The translations under genes were made by a program, and so were the position numbers. The notes beneath the pieces are model-generated. The model was not told the origin of the DNA and ran no database searches. It saw only the letters and a program-made list of their open reading frames with translations. DNA of 64,000 nucleotides, taken from contig NZ_QTSZ01000017.1 in NCBI RefSeq assembly GCF_003730295.1, forward strand, positions 248,001 to 312,000, read 5' to 3'. Positions 45,585 to 54,645 of this stretch are shown piece by piece (the stretch's first letter is position 1; each line of letters starts with the position of its first letter). This DNA is from Ornithinibacillus gellani. Its GTDB lineage: Bacteria; Bacillota; Bacilli; Bacillales; Amphibacillaceae.

Positions 45585-46319
45585 ATGAATAAAAAAATCA
45601 CCGGAATAGGCATTCTACTTATATTGCTCCTCTTGCCCGCTTGTTCCAAAAAAGAACCTGCTGTTGTAAAAAAAGAATCCCCACCAGAAATAACAGAAAG
45701 TGATCCTGAACTTGTGGAACAGGTAATAAAAGAAGAGAGTGAAGAATTTATCGAATTCTCCTTGAAAGATGAAAAAGTACTGATAAATTTAAAAATGGTT
45801 CCTATCCTTGATGAATATTTACAAGCATCAAGGGATAAACAACGAAAAATCAAACAAATGGAACTGATTGAGCTGGAAAAGAAGGAAAATGAAAACATAT
45901 ACATACTAAAGTTTTCCTGTTACGAGGAGCAATGTTCTTATATTCTACTTGACCAGGATTCTGATAACACTGCTTTTCTGTTAGCTGATTTAGCAGAATT
46001 AGCAGAGGTAAAACTGTCCCCAGATGAGTCCAGGATTTTATTTCATTTTAATCGCGAATCTACATCCTCTATTCCTTTTTCCAATCTAACGGTCATTGAT
46101 GTGGAAGCATGGGAGCGCCTTTCACCCATACCAGAAATTGAAACAAAAAGTATGCTTCAATTTGAATGGCCCATTTTGTCAGCTTCCTGGCAAGGAAATG
46201 ATGCTGTCATTGCTGAGTTTCCAAATGTCACGGAGCCAAATGAAGAACAATTTTTTGAGTGGTTTGAGCAAGATCATCTAACCAAAACAATTACCTATCA
46301 GTTGGAATCAAACAGCTAA
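45585..46319 (+). CDS. Hypothetical lipoprotein
   Basis: A 244-aa lipoprotein from ATG 45585 (GGAG 9 nt upstream; the in-frame ATG at 45570 overlaps that site). Signal peptide MNKKITGIGILLILLLLPAC ends in a lipobox. The mature protein starts with a Lys/Glu/Pro-rich linker, then a region with one Cys pair (KFSCYEEQCSYILLD) and strands resembling a beta-propeller-like repeat (AEVKLSPDESRILFHFNRES, PILSASWQGNDAVIAEFPNV). No family recognised. Followed by its own terminator. Confidence 0.75.
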   Translation: MNKKITGIGILLILLLLPACSKKEPAVVKKESPPEITESDPELVEQVIKEESEEFIEFSLKDEKVLINLKMVPILDEYLQASRDKQRKIKQMELIELEKKENENIYILKFSCYEEQCSYILLDQDSDNTAFLLADLAELAEVKLSPDESRILFHFNRESTSSIPFSNLTVIDVEAWERLSPIPEIETKSMLQFEWPILSASWQGNDAVIAEFPNVTEPNEEQFFEWFEQDHLTKTITYQLESNS

Positions 46320-46323
46320 AACA

Positions 46324-46369
46324 AATGCAGGCTAAAGTCCGTTTATTCGGATTCATGTCTGCATTTTTT
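46324..46369. terminator. Terminator after the lipoprotein gene
   Basis: ATGCAG ... CTGCAT outer stem, TCCG-TTTATT-CGGA inner stem, then TTTTTTC. Confidence 0.75.
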
Positions 46370-46387
46370 CTTTCCCCTCTACTATCC

Positions 46388-46834
46388 TTAATTAAATTGT
46401 AAATTCAATTCCTGTTTGATTGACATTCTTTCACCATTTACCATATATTTTGCCTCTGCATAAAGTGGATGCTCTCCTTTTGTATATGGTGCTGAAAAGG
46501 TCATCTCTTCCTGAGGAAAATAACTAGCTCCTGGATAAAGCACCTTATCGACTGTTCCTCCTGTAAAATCATGTTTACGCTTTCCAAAGGATAACGAAAT
46601 GAGTGGTGTCTGATGCTCTATTTGAATGGGTTCTTTTCCTATGTACTGTAATGCTCGAAATACTTTTATCCCATGCGTTGTTTTTTCAGTATAAATATGC
46701 AAAATAAAATCACCAGCCTGTTTCGAATATGTACGTTCTTCCGATAAATTTGTTCCAAACACTTGACTTCCAAAACATATCATCCATGTAAGGGTCAATA
46801 TACAAATAACAATGATGGCCTTCAACCATTTCAC
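46388..46834 (-). CDS. Hypothetical exported protein
   Basis: A 148-aa protein with a Sec-type signal or anchor (MKWLKAIIVICILTLTWMIC, followed by FGSQVFG). The mature part is beta-rich (DFILHIYTEKTTHGIKVFRA, LISLSFGKRKHDFTGGTVDK) and looks like an immunoglobulin-like or intracellular-proteinase-inhibitor-like sandwich, though this is only a pattern impression. GGAGGGGATCTTGTGAA upstream of ATG 46834. Divergent from the sporulation operon. Confidence 0.65.
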   Translation of the reverse strand: MKWLKAIIVICILTLTWMICFGSQVFGTNLSEERTYSKQAGDFILHIYTEKTTHGIKVFRALQYIGKEPIQIEHQTPLISLSFGKRKHDFTGGTVDKVLYPGASYFPQEEMTFSAPYTKGEHPLYAEAKYMVNGERMSIKQELNLQFN

Positions 46835-46910
46835 AAGATCCCCTCCTGCTCCTTATCTATATAGACGAATAATAGGTGAAAAAAGTTTCATCTTAGGAAA
46901 AAAATAGAAC

Positions 46911-46940
46911 GTATAGAAATGACCATTCCTTTTCATGCTA
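46911..46940 (+). promoter_or_regulatory. Candidate SigG promoter of the spoVA-2mob-type operon
   Basis: GTATA (46911-46915), 18-nt spacer, CATGCTA (46934-46940): the -35 fits gHATR, the -10 differs from CATWHTA at one base, and the spacing is ideal. It lies 58 bp before the first operon gene. Confidence 0.55.
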
Positions 46941-46998
46941 ACTAATGATAAGCGCAGGAATGAATACTTATCAATTTTAGGTTTAAAGGAGGATTTAC

Positions 46999-47205
46999 AT
47001 GACTGTTGGGAGTCAAGTAAAACAAACGATTGCGGGTTTAAAAAGTGCGCAGGCGAGTTTTGAACAATTTGCATTGCAAACAGAAAATAAACAAGCAAAG
47101 CAATTATATGAACAAGCAGCGCAGCAAACGATGACGATACTGCAGCAAGTAGAGCCACGTGTTGCGCAGTTAGAACAGGAAGAAACTCAGTACAAAGGGT
47201 TTTAA
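46999..47205 (+). CDS. DUF1657 protein, first gene of spoVA-2mob-type operon
   Basis: A 68-aa helical protein: MTVGSQVKQTIAGLKSAQAS then FEQFALQTENKQAKQLYEQA. This is the DUF1657 family, known as genes 1 and 6 of the spoVA-2mob operon that gives high heat resistance to spores in B. subtilis and relatives. AAAGGAGGATTTAC before ATG 46999. A hairpin between this gene and the next may give it a higher transcript level. The role of DUF1657 is unknown; a second copy is at 49660 and a third is fused to the DUF421 protein. Confidence 0.92.
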   Translation: MTVGSQVKQTIAGLKSAQASFEQFALQTENKQAKQLYEQAAQQTMTILQQVEPRVAQLEQEETQYKGF

Positions 47206-47215
47206 CATTAAAATC

Positions 47216-47258
47216 GTTGTCCCATGGAATATGAAGCTCCAGGGACAACCTCTTTTTA
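47216..47258 (+). terminator. Intra-operon hairpin/attenuator
   Basis: GTTGTCCC-(18 nt)-GGGACAAC followed by CTCTTTTTA, 10 bp after the first DUF1657 stop. It looks like a partial terminator within the operon. Confidence 0.75.
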
Positions 47259-47328
47259 TATCGCAATCATCCTTATGAAAACCTGCCTATTATTCAAAGT
47301 GGATATGATCAGAAATGGGTGACCTACA

Positions 47329-47784
47329 ATGAACAAGTCAATACAATGGGTACTGCTGGTTTTCCTATTCGTTCTTCTTACTGGCTGTAATCAGGATGGT
47401 ACTACACAGGGTACGAAGCCTAAACCAACCTATCAACTTGTAACACAGGAGAACGTCAGTCAGGACCCAGCTAATCAAACGAAATTATTGTTGCAGAATA
47501 AGGAAGACATAAAACAAGTACATGCGGTTAATACAACAAAAGAAATTGTCGTTGCCATTGATGTGCCACAAATGAAACGATTCCAATTGAAAAATATCCA
47601 AAAAACGACAAAAGCTGAATTAAAAAAAGCTTTTCCGAAAGCAAAGATTCATTTATCAGCAGATAAAAAAATCATTCTGGAAGTAAAAAAACTGGAAAAT
47701 GAATTGCAGCATCAAGCCATGTCATCTAAGCATTTACAGAAACAGGTGAAGGCGATTGTCCAGCTCATGAAAGAACAGACCTAA
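47329..47784 (+). CDS. YhcN/YlaJ family lipoprotein of spoVA-2mob-type operon
   Basis: A 151-aa lipoprotein: MNKSIQWVLLVFLFVLLTGC with lipobox LTGC, a short Lys/Thr linker, then a YhcN/YlaJ domain (VHAVNTTKEIVVAIDVPQMK, PKAKIHLSADKKIILEVKKL). Second gene of the standard spoVA-2mob order. Expected on the outer face of the spore inner membrane. It is shorter and more basic than YlaJ at 1233, so the two are paralogues rather than a recent duplication. Start ATG 47329 has only the weak ribosome binding site GTGACCTACA. Confidence 0.9.
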   Translation: MNKSIQWVLLVFLFVLLTGCNQDGTTQGTKPKPTYQLVTQENVSQDPANQTKLLLQNKEDIKQVHAVNTTKEIVVAIDVPQMKRFQLKNIQKTTKAELKKAFPKAKIHLSADKKIILEVKKLENELQHQAMSSKHLQKQVKAIVQLMKEQT

Positions 47785-47799
47785 AGGAGGAAACCGTTC

Positions 47800-48279
47800 A
47801 TGGCAGATAAAAAAAAGAAAAACCTGCCTCCAAAAGCACAATCTTATCAAGCATTTCAGAAACAAAGAGAATCGAAACGTCCTATTCTGATGAATTGTTT
47901 AAAAGCATTTTTCGTTGGAGGTTTCATCTGTTTCATCGGGCAATGTATCACGACGCTTTATATCCATTTTTTTGATTTCACCGAACAAACCGCTGGAAAT
48001 CCCACGGTTGCAACACTTATTTTCATCACGATGCTACTAACTGGTTTTGGTTTTTATGATCGAATCGGTCAGTTTGCAGGGGCTGGTTCTGCTGTACCAG
48101 TAACTGGCTTCGGCAACGCAGTAATTTCTGCAGCAATCGAACACCGAACAGAGGGCTTTGTTTTAGGTGTTGGTGGAAATATGTTTAAGCTTGCCGGATC
48201 TGTCATTCTATTTGGTGTGTTTTCAGCATTTGTTATTGCTTTAATAAAGACGATTCTCATTCAATGGGGTGGTCTATAA
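47800..48279 (+). CDS. spoVAC: Stage V sporulation protein SpoVAC
   Basis: A 159-aa membrane protein with a basic cytosolic start (MADKKKKNLPPKAQSYQAFQ) and four helices, including AFFVGGFICFIGQCITTLYI and AGAGSAVPVTGFGNAVISAA, the SpoVAC/SpoVAE signature. SpoVAC is a mechanosensitive channel that passes Ca-dipicolinate across the spore inner membrane during sporulation and germination. AAAGGAGGAAACCGTTC before ATG 47800. Its stop overlaps the next start as TAATG. Confidence 0.95.
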   Translation: MADKKKKNLPPKAQSYQAFQKQRESKRPILMNCLKAFFVGGFICFIGQCITTLYIHFFDFTEQTAGNPTVATLIFITMLLTGFGFYDRIGQFAGAGSAVPVTGFGNAVISAAIEHRTEGFVLGVGGNMFKLAGSVILFGVFSAFVIALIKTILIQWGGL

Positions 48280-49292
48280 TGCTACAAGGACAAACGTGGA
48301 TATTCAAAAATCGTCCCAGACTGATTTCCACCGGAACGGTTGGTGGGCCTTTTGAAGCCAAAGGAAACATTCCAGAAGCATTTGATATTTTACATGATGA
48401 TATTTGGATGAAACAAACATCCTTTGAAAAAGCACAACAGACAATGCTTGAAGAAGCGTGTCAATATGCCATCAAAAACAGTAACCTTTCAAAAGAACAA
48501 ATTGATTTCTTCATTGGTGGTGACCTTATCAATCAAATGACCCCCACTACGTTTACAGCGGATACCATTGGGATTCCATACTTTGGCATCTTCAGCGCTT
48601 GCGCGAGTTCAATGGAAGGCTTAGCACTTGCAGCACATATGATTAACAGCGATGGTGCAACGCATATTTTAACAGGAACGGCCAGTCATAATGCAGCTAC
48701 GGAAAGACAATTCCGTTATCCAACTGAGTATGGTGGTCAAAAACCACCCACCTCCCAATGGACGGTAACTGGCGCAGGGTGTGGCTTGGTTGCCAAAACA
48801 GGGGCTGGGCCACATATTACATCAGCAACAATAGGAAAAGTAGTCGATATGGGGATGACAGACCCTTTTCATATGGGTGGTGCAATGGCACCAGCTGCAG
48901 TGGATACAATTATTGCCCATCTCCGTGATTTACAGTTAGATGTGGGACATTACGATCTCATTATAACAGGTGACCTTGGCCATGACGGTAGAAAAATCGC
49001 ACTGGATTTACTCCTTGAAAAAGGAATTGCCATACAAGCTGAACAATTTGTCGATTGTGGTGCGGTCGTATATCGTGATGACCAACCTGTCCTATCGGGC
49101 GGCAGTGGAACAGCTTGCTCTGCCATTGGCATTTATGGTCATTACGTGCAAATGCTTAAGGACGGGACTGTAGACCGTATTTTAGCGGTAGCTACAGGTG
49201 CCCTTCATTCACCAATGAGTGTACAGCAAAAAGGGTCTATTCCTTGTATTGCCCATGCTGTTTCACTCGAAGCAGGAAGTGATGCAACATGA
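48279..49292 (+). CDS. spoVAD: Stage V sporulation protein SpoVAD
   Basis: A 337-aa protein of thiolase fold that binds dipicolinic acid at the spore inner membrane. The start is ATG 48279 ([20 protein letters not shown]), overlapping the spoVAC stop by one base. Conserved: [54 protein letters not shown] and [20 protein letters not shown]. It is peripheral, held by SpoVAC/E, and needed for dipicolinate uptake. Its end overlaps spoVAE by four bases (ATGA). Confidence 0.96.
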   Translation: MLQGQTWIFKNRPRLISTGTVGGPFEAKGNIPEAFDILHDDIWMKQTSFEKAQQTMLEEACQYAIKNSNLSKEQIDFFIGGDLINQMTPTTFTADTIGIPYFGIFSACASSMEGLALAAHMINSDGATHILTGTASHNAATERQFRYPTEYGGQKPPTSQWTVTGAGCGLVAKTGAGPHITSATIGKVVDMGMTDPFHMGGAMAPAAVDTIIAHLRDLQLDVGHYDLIITGDLGHDGRKIALDLLLEKGIAIQAEQFVDCGAVVYRDDQPVLSGGSGTACSAIGIYGHYVQMLKDGTVDRILAVATGALHSPMSVQQKGSIPCIAHAVSLEAGSDAT

Positions 49293-49639
49293 CGTTTTTA
49301 TGGGCATTTATAGTCGGCGGCTTCATTTGTGTCATTGGCCAGCTCTTATTTGATATATGTAAACTAACTCCGGGACACACGTTAAGTATTCTAGTTGTTG
49401 CTGGTGCTATCTTAGACGGATTTGGATTGTACGAGCCTCTAATTGATTTCGCAGGCGCAGGTGCAACTGTTCCTATCACAAGCTTTGGAAATTCACTTGT
49501 ACACGGCGCTATGGCAGAAGCAGAAAAACACGGAATAATCGGCGTGTTAACAGGTATGTTCGAAGTGACAAGCTCGGGAATTTCCGCTGCCATTATCTTT
49601 GGAATGATTGGTGCGCTGATTTTCAAACCGAAAGGATAG
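49289..49639 (+). CDS. spoVAE: Stage V sporulation protein SpoVAE (SpoVAEb type)
   Basis: A 116-aa membrane protein, homologous to SpoVAC but shorter: [40 protein letters not shown] and [20 protein letters not shown]. Three or four helices. It forms part of the dipicolinate channel with SpoVAC and SpoVAD. The reduced C-D-Eb set is what defines spoVA-2mob, in contrast to the full A-F operon, which is not in this window. Translationally coupled to spoVAD. Confidence 0.95.
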   Translation: MTFLWAFIVGGFICVIGQLLFDICKLTPGHTLSILVVAGAILDGFGLYEPLIDFAGAGATVPITSFGNSLVHGAMAEAEKHGIIGVLTGMFEVTSSGISAAIIFGMIGALIFKPKG

Positions 49640-49659
49640 TATGAGAAGGGAGAATCATC

Positions 49660-49863
49660 ATGACTGTTGGATCTCAGGTCAAAACAGTACTTGCAAGTTT
49701 AAAAAACATCGAGGCAACATTGGATATATTATCACAGAAAACCCAAGATTCAGAAGCAAAACAAGTATATCAACAAACAAGCCAAATTATTCATGAAGTT
49801 AAGACAGATATGCACGCACAGGTACAAATATTACAAAATGAAGAGCCCCAATATGATACCTAG
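49660..49863 (+). CDS. DUF1657 protein, second copy
   Basis: A 67-aa paralogue of the first operon gene: MTVGSQVKTVLASLKNIEAT then LDILSQKTQDSEAKQVYQQT. The first eight residues MTVGSQVK are identical in the two copies. GGGAGAATCATC before ATG 49660. Sixth gene in the standard order. Probably helical and cytosolic in the forespore. Function unknown. Confidence 0.92.
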   Translation: MTVGSQVKTVLASLKNIEATLDILSQKTQDSEAKQVYQQTSQIIHEVKTDMHAQVQILQNEEPQYDT

Positions 49864-49878
49864 AAAGGAGCATACAAG

Positions 49879-50736
49879 ATGCCATTATGGATTGAGGTCA
49901 TCCTTCGTTCCATCTTACTCATTACCATTCTTTTTTTTCTAACCAAATGGCTAGGAAAGAAACAGCTTTCTCAAATGAATAGCTTTGAATTTATTAGTGG
50001 ATTTGTGCTTGCCAGTATTGCAGCAATCCATTCTATCGATATAAGATTACCCTTGATTTATGGCATCCTTGCCATGTTCACTTGGTTCTTTATTCCGTTT
50101 GTATTAAAACAGCTGGCTTTAAAAAATAAAACTGTACGCGATTTTATCCAAGGAAAAAGCACTGTTCTAATTCAAAACGGTAAAATCATGGAAGATAATC
50201 TAAAAAAAGAAAGTTATTCTACAGATGATTTACTGGAAAACTTACGGGAAAAAAATATATTTCATGTTGCAGACGTGGAATTTGCCTTACTTGAACCATT
50301 CGGACGTCTTAGTGTATTACCTAAGAAGGAAAATCAGCCCTTAACCGCAAAACATGCCGGCATTACAGTCGCACCCATGAAAGAACCCCAAACGGTTATT
50401 ATGGATGGAAAAATGCTATTAGAACCGTTGGCTAATTTGTCTTTAAATCCAGACTGGTTATCTACAGAATTAGAAAAAATGAATGTTGCAATTGAAAATG
50501 TTTTCCTAGGCCAAGTTGATCATGATGGACAGTTAACTATAGATCTGTATGATGATCAGTTGGTTGTTCCTGAAAGCACGGAAAAAGAACTTCTATTGGC
50601 AACTATAAAAAAATGCCAAGCAGATTTGGAGCTTTTTGCTTTGGCAACGAATAACGAGCATTCTAAACAAGTGTATAGTTCCAATAGTAAAAAATTGGAT
50701 AAAGCGATAGAAGTTGTCACCCCTTATTTAAAATAG
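49879..50736 (+). CDS. DUF421 (YetF-type) membrane protein with DUF1657-like tail
   Basis: A 285-aa protein: three membrane helices (about 5-80, with TKWLGKKQLSQMNSFEFISG, the DUF421 signature), a soluble DUF421 domain (ENLREKNIFHVADVEFALLE, FGRLSVLPKKENQPLT) and a second soluble module. The last 50 residues (ATIKKCQADLELFALATNNE then HSKQVY) resemble the free DUF1657 proteins of this operon. Seventh gene of spoVA-2mob; in experiments by others the corresponding yetF-like gene contributes most to heat resistance along with DUF1657. GAAAGGAGCATACAAG before ATG. Confidence 0.92.
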   Translation: MPLWIEVILRSILLITILFFLTKWLGKKQLSQMNSFEFISGFVLASIAAIHSIDIRLPLIYGILAMFTWFFIPFVLKQLALKNKTVRDFIQGKSTVLIQNGKIMEDNLKKESYSTDDLLENLREKNIFHVADVEFALLEPFGRLSVLPKKENQPLTAKHAGITVAPMKEPQTVIMDGKMLLEPLANLSLNPDWLSTELEKMNVAIENVFLGQVDHDGQLTIDLYDDQLVVPESTEKELLLATIKKCQADLELFALATNNEHSKQVYSSNSKKLDKAIEVVTPYLK

Positions 50737-50769
50737 TGCAAAATCGTTTTCCTACTGGAGATGTCATGA

Positions 50770-52278
50770 ATGATAAAAAATAGAAAATCCATTAAAACGA
50801 ATAAAAATATTGTTCCTAAAAAAACGGGTCCGACAAATCAGCCTACTTCTATTCACTCTGATTTACAGAAAAACATTTCTTTATTTAAAACATTGTATAG
50901 CTACCCAACAAATGCAGATTTTAAAGTACGAGATATATTTATTCCCAGTTTACAAAAACAAGCAGCCCTCGTATATATCGATACAATAACAGATACTGTT
51001 TTATTAGAACGAGGCATCATTCACTCCCTGTCAACTCAGAACAGAGAAGATGCTACGGTTCAAGATTTATTAACTACACAGTCGATTTCAACAGAAATGA
51101 ATGTTGAAAAGATTACAACGGGCATTAACAATGGAAGTGTAGCCTTATTTATTGAGGAATCCGATCATGGATATATTTTGCAAATTCCAAAATTTGAAGG
51201 CAGGCAGGTTGATAAAGCAGAGAATGAAACAACTGTGAAAGGGCCCCAAGAGGCTTTCAATGAGATAGCTGCAACAAATATATCGTTAATACGGAAGCGA
51301 ATTAAGAATGAACATCTGATTGCGGAATCGATTACAGTTTCAAAACGTGCAGAAAACAAGGTTTCCATCGTATATGTGAATAATCTTGTCAATGAACAGT
51401 TATTGGAAGATGTAAGAAGTAGAATTTCATCCATTGATACAGATGCGATCCATACATTAAGTCAACTGGAACAATATATAGAAGATCGTAGCCTTACCTT
51501 GTTTCCCACCATGCTATATACAGAACGACCAGACCGGGCAGCTATGCTGTTGGAAGATGGTCATATTGTCTTAGTGATGGATAATTCACCAGATTGTCTG
51601 ATCCTCCCTGCAACCTTTTGGACATTTTTTCATTCTCCTGAAGATAGCTATTTACGTTTTACAAGTGGAAATTTCACCAGACTGATTAGAATTCTGGCTT
51701 TATTTATTACACTATTTTTCTCTGCTATTTATATTGCAATTACCAATTTCCATGTGGAAATGATTCCACCTGATTTACTACTTGCTATTGCATCAACTCG
51801 CGATAAAGTACCACTTCCAGCATTTTTGGAATTAATTTTAATGGAAGTGGCATTCGAACTGATACGTGAGGCAGGCTTAAGGGCCCCCACTCCTATTGCT
51901 CCAATGGCTAGTATTGTTGGTGCACTCATTATTGGACAATCAGCGGTGCAAGCAAATATTATTAGCCCCATTGTGGTGATTATTGTAGCATTAAGCGGGC
52001 TTTGTTCTTTCATCATTGGTGATATTAGCATGAACATCGCCATTCGCATTACCCGATTTCTCTGTATCTTTGCTGCAGGATTATTTGGTTTATTTGGATT
52101 GACTGCCATCGTCGTTGCAGAAATCACCTATATTGTATCTTTAAAATCATTTGGCACACCTTATTTCGCTCCTTTAACACCGAAAATACTACCAACTGGT
52201 ACATACTTTCGGACGTTTTTACAGAAGGATATTTTTCGTCCCGGCTATTTGAAAACGAAGGACATCACAAAAAGATAG
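50770..52278 (+). CDS. GerA-family germinant receptor subunit A
   Basis: A 502-aa protein: a large soluble N-terminal domain (about 1-290, in two lobes, with RPDRAAMLLEDGHIVLVMDN) and a C-terminal membrane domain of five or six helices (FTRLIRILALFITLFFSAIY, FELIREAGLRAPTPIAPMAS, SIVGALIIGQSAVQANIISP). It belongs to the GerAA/GerKA family, which form ligand-gated ion channels in the spore inner membrane. It starts 34 bp after the DUF421 gene, so it is probably read through from the SigG promoter. The N-terminus (NRKSIKTNKNIVPKKTGPTN) is basic. Confidence 0.94.
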   Translation: MIKNRKSIKTNKNIVPKKTGPTNQPTSIHSDLQKNISLFKTLYSYPTNADFKVRDIFIPSLQKQAALVYIDTITDTVLLERGIIHSLSTQNREDATVQDLLTTQSISTEMNVEKITTGINNGSVALFIEESDHGYILQIPKFEGRQVDKAENETTVKGPQEAFNEIAATNISLIRKRIKNEHLIAESITVSKRAENKVSIVYVNNLVNEQLLEDVRSRISSIDTDAIHTLSQLEQYIEDRSLTLFPTMLYTERPDRAAMLLEDGHIVLVMDNSPDCLILPATFWTFFHSPEDSYLRFTSGNFTRLIRILALFITLFFSAIYIAITNFHVEMIPPDLLLAIASTRDKVPLPAFLELILMEVAFELIREAGLRAPTPIAPMASIVGALIIGQSAVQANIISPIVVIIVALSGLCSFIIGDISMNIAIRITRFLCIFAAGLFGLFGLTAIVVAEITYIVSLKSFGTPYFAPLTPKILPTGTYFRTFLQKDIFRPGYLKTKDITKR

Positions 52279-52289
52279 GTGATTCATGC

Positions 52290-53408
52290 ATGAAGCTGAC
52301 CGAAGATAAAATCGGTATAAGAGAGTATATTGCGATTGCTGTATTAATCTTCACAGGAAAAGTATCAGATGATACCCCTGCTTTATTAACGCAAAGCTTA
52401 TGGAATACCATTTGGATGACACCAATTATCGATGGAATATTAACCATCATCCCATTGTATTTTTTATTATATACCATAGGGAAATACCCGAATCAGCATT
52501 TCTCTGATATTTTCAAGCATTTATTTGGGCGTTTTTTTGGTGTCATCGTATTGCTATTACTTTGGCTTATCAGTGCCATCATCATTATTTTGGACTCCGC
52601 CATTTATACAAATATCATCGAGTCTATCTACTATTCTAAAACTCCAACTATCGTTATCGCTTTTACATTCATCGGGGTCAGCTCCTATATGGCAAAGCGC
52701 GGGTTGGAGCAAATCGGTTCCGTAGCATGGATCTTCTTTCCATTTATCATGGCCGCTTTGTTCTTAGCATTTATACTAACCATTCCCAAATTCAACCCAT
52801 CCTTTTTATTTCCCATCTTTGGTCCTGGGGAATGGGAGGTCATGAAACAAAGTGCCTTGAAAACGAGTTCCTTATATATTGATTTACTATACTTATCCTT
52901 TTTGGCACCCTTCCTAAGTAGTAAAGGGGCGTTTAAAAAAGGAACCATTATTAGCTTTATCTCCGCAATTGCCTTGATAACAATTGGATATATTGTGTTT
53001 GTCGGTTTATTTGATTACCGCTCATTACGCATGCTCAATTATCCTTATCATGAGTTAATTTTGTATATTCATTTGGGCTTCATTACGAATATTGAAACGA
53101 TTTTTCTTCCTTTTTCTTTAATAGCAAGTTTTATCCGCTTTGCTATTTTTCTTTATATTAACGCGTTAATCCTTGGGAAGATATGTAAAATTGATGATTT
53201 TGAAAGACTCATTCCGTTGCTAGCCATCTTATTTGCATTTCTTGGCAATATGTTTGGCAATCCAAGCCTGATTATTTATAGTTTAAGCCGTGCTTTTATG
53301 AATGTGCAAACCTTCATTTTCTTTATTTTAGCCTTTCTATTATGGCTCATGGCAAAAATAAAAGGGAGGGGAAAAGATGTTCAAGCAAAGCCTACATCAT
53401 TACAGTAA
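52290..53408 (+). CDS. GerA-family germinant receptor subunit B (permease)
   Basis: A 372-aa APC-superfamily permease-like protein with ten membrane helices. MKLTEDKIGIREYIAIAVLI is the typical GerAB opening, and KTPTIVIAFTFIGVSSYMAK continues the pattern. In GerAB-type proteins this subunit binds the germinant amino acid or sugar. The germinant cannot be predicted here. Stop at 53408 lies inside the start of the C subunit gene (32-bp overlap), indicating translational coupling. Confidence 0.93.
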   Translation: MKLTEDKIGIREYIAIAVLIFTGKVSDDTPALLTQSLWNTIWMTPIIDGILTIIPLYFLLYTIGKYPNQHFSDIFKHLFGRFFGVIVLLLLWLISAIIIILDSAIYTNIIESIYYSKTPTIVIAFTFIGVSSYMAKRGLEQIGSVAWIFFPFIMAALFLAFILTIPKFNPSFLFPIFGPGEWEVMKQSALKTSSLYIDLLYLSFLAPFLSSKGAFKKGTIISFISAIALITIGYIVFVGLFDYRSLRMLNYPYHELILYIHLGFITNIETIFLPFSLIASFIRFAIFLYINALILGKICKIDDFERLIPLLAILFAFLGNMFGNPSLIIYSLSRAFMNVQTFIFFILAFLLWLMAKIKGRGKDVQAKPTSLQ

Positions 53409-54645
53409 ACACTTGTGGATTATATTCGTATTAATTCTTCTAACAGGATGCTGGGATCAACAGGAAATATCCAAGCAGGCCTATGTTGTTGCCATTGGTA
53501 TGGACAAATATGAAAAAAATCCTAATAAAATAAAAGTATCCTACTTAATAGCCAATCCAGATGTAGGTCAAGCCTCAACCGGTGGTGGCGGCCAGAGTGA
53601 ACCTCCTGCCGTTGTGATGTCCTTTCCTGCAAATGATATTACTACTGCAAAAGATATTGCCAACATGGAAGTAGCAAAACCAATTTCCTACGATATGTTA
53701 AAAATTATTATTGTTTCAGAGGAATTTGCCAGAGATGAAAACTTTGTAAAATGGCTTTATGATACGACAAAGGAACCAGAAATAAAAATGGATATTAGAA
53801 TGCTTGTCGTACCAGAAGGGGCAGCGGCTTTCTTAAACCGAAATAAGCCAATACTGGAAACCCGTCCACATGAATATTATGAGCTTATTTTAAGACATGG
53901 TGATGTCACAGGTTTAGTCCCCCCTACAGATGATTTATTAACCTTCTTCCGAATAGCAGAGGCTGGAGAGGATATGTTTCTAGCTATATATGGCACGACA
54001 ACAGAATCCGACGAAAAACATACAGATTTTAATGTGAAGGCAGGTGAATTGCCCATCCAAGCAAAGGTGAAAGACAGACCCAGTTATGCTGGTGCTGCAG
54101 CCTTTTTTCAAGGGAAGATGGTGGACATCTATACAGCTGAAGAGGCAAGACTGGTTATATTAATGAATAATACGTATGCCGATACAACCATGTTAGATAC
54201 GGTGAATGATCCTTTTAATAAAGATAATAAACTGGCTGTGCAAATACACAGAAATGGAATCACCAATACGAAAATGGACTTTCACAAAGGGAAACCACGT
54301 ATAAAGGTTAAAGTCCCTATCAATGTGCAAATCGTAAATCATTCCATGCACAATATTTCTTATTCTGCTAGTAAACGTCATACACTGAAGCGCTCTATTG
54401 AACAAGAGTTCCAGGAAAGATTCCAGAAATTTATTGATAAAACCAAAGAAGAAACGAAGGCGCAACCATTTGGATGGTCATTAGCAGCAAGGAAAGCATT
54501 TGCAACAATTCCTGCATATGAAGCATTTAGATTCAACAAACAATATCCAGATATGGAAGTTTCGGTAACAGTGGAAGTCATTCTTGGTCAAGATGGCAGA
54601 CAAAATAAAACGCCTACCATGCAGGATTTGAGGGACAAGAAATGA
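53377..54645 (+). CDS. GerA-family germinant receptor subunit C (lipoprotein)
   Basis: A 422-aa lipoprotein. MFKQSLHHYSKHLWIIFVLI with lipobox LTGCWDQQEI, and WDQQEI after the Cys is the Ger(x)C hallmark. Domains: N-terminal GerAC domain (KIKVSYLIANPDVGQASTGG onwards) and the conserved C-terminal domain (LKRSIEQEFQERFQKFIDKT). It sits on the outer face of the inner membrane with A and B. GGGAGGGGAAAAG sets ATG 53377. Last receptor gene but one; an ATGA overlap joins the next small gene. Confidence 0.94.
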   Translation: MFKQSLHHYSKHLWIIFVLILLTGCWDQQEISKQAYVVAIGMDKYEKNPNKIKVSYLIANPDVGQASTGGGGQSEPPAVVMSFPANDITTAKDIANMEVAKPISYDMLKIIIVSEEFARDENFVKWLYDTTKEPEIKMDIRMLVVPEGAAAFLNRNKPILETRPHEYYELILRHGDVTGLVPPTDDLLTFFRIAEAGEDMFLAIYGTTTESDEKHTDFNVKAGELPIQAKVKDRPSYAGAAAFFQGKMVDIYTAEEARLVILMNNTYADTTMLDTVNDPFNKDNKLAVQIHRNGITNTKMDFHKGKPRIKVKVPINVQIVNHSMHNISYSASKRHTLKRSIEQEFQERFQKFIDKTKEETKAQPFGWSLAARKAFATIPAYEAFRFNKQYPDMEVSVTVEVILGQDGRQNKTPTMQDLRDKK

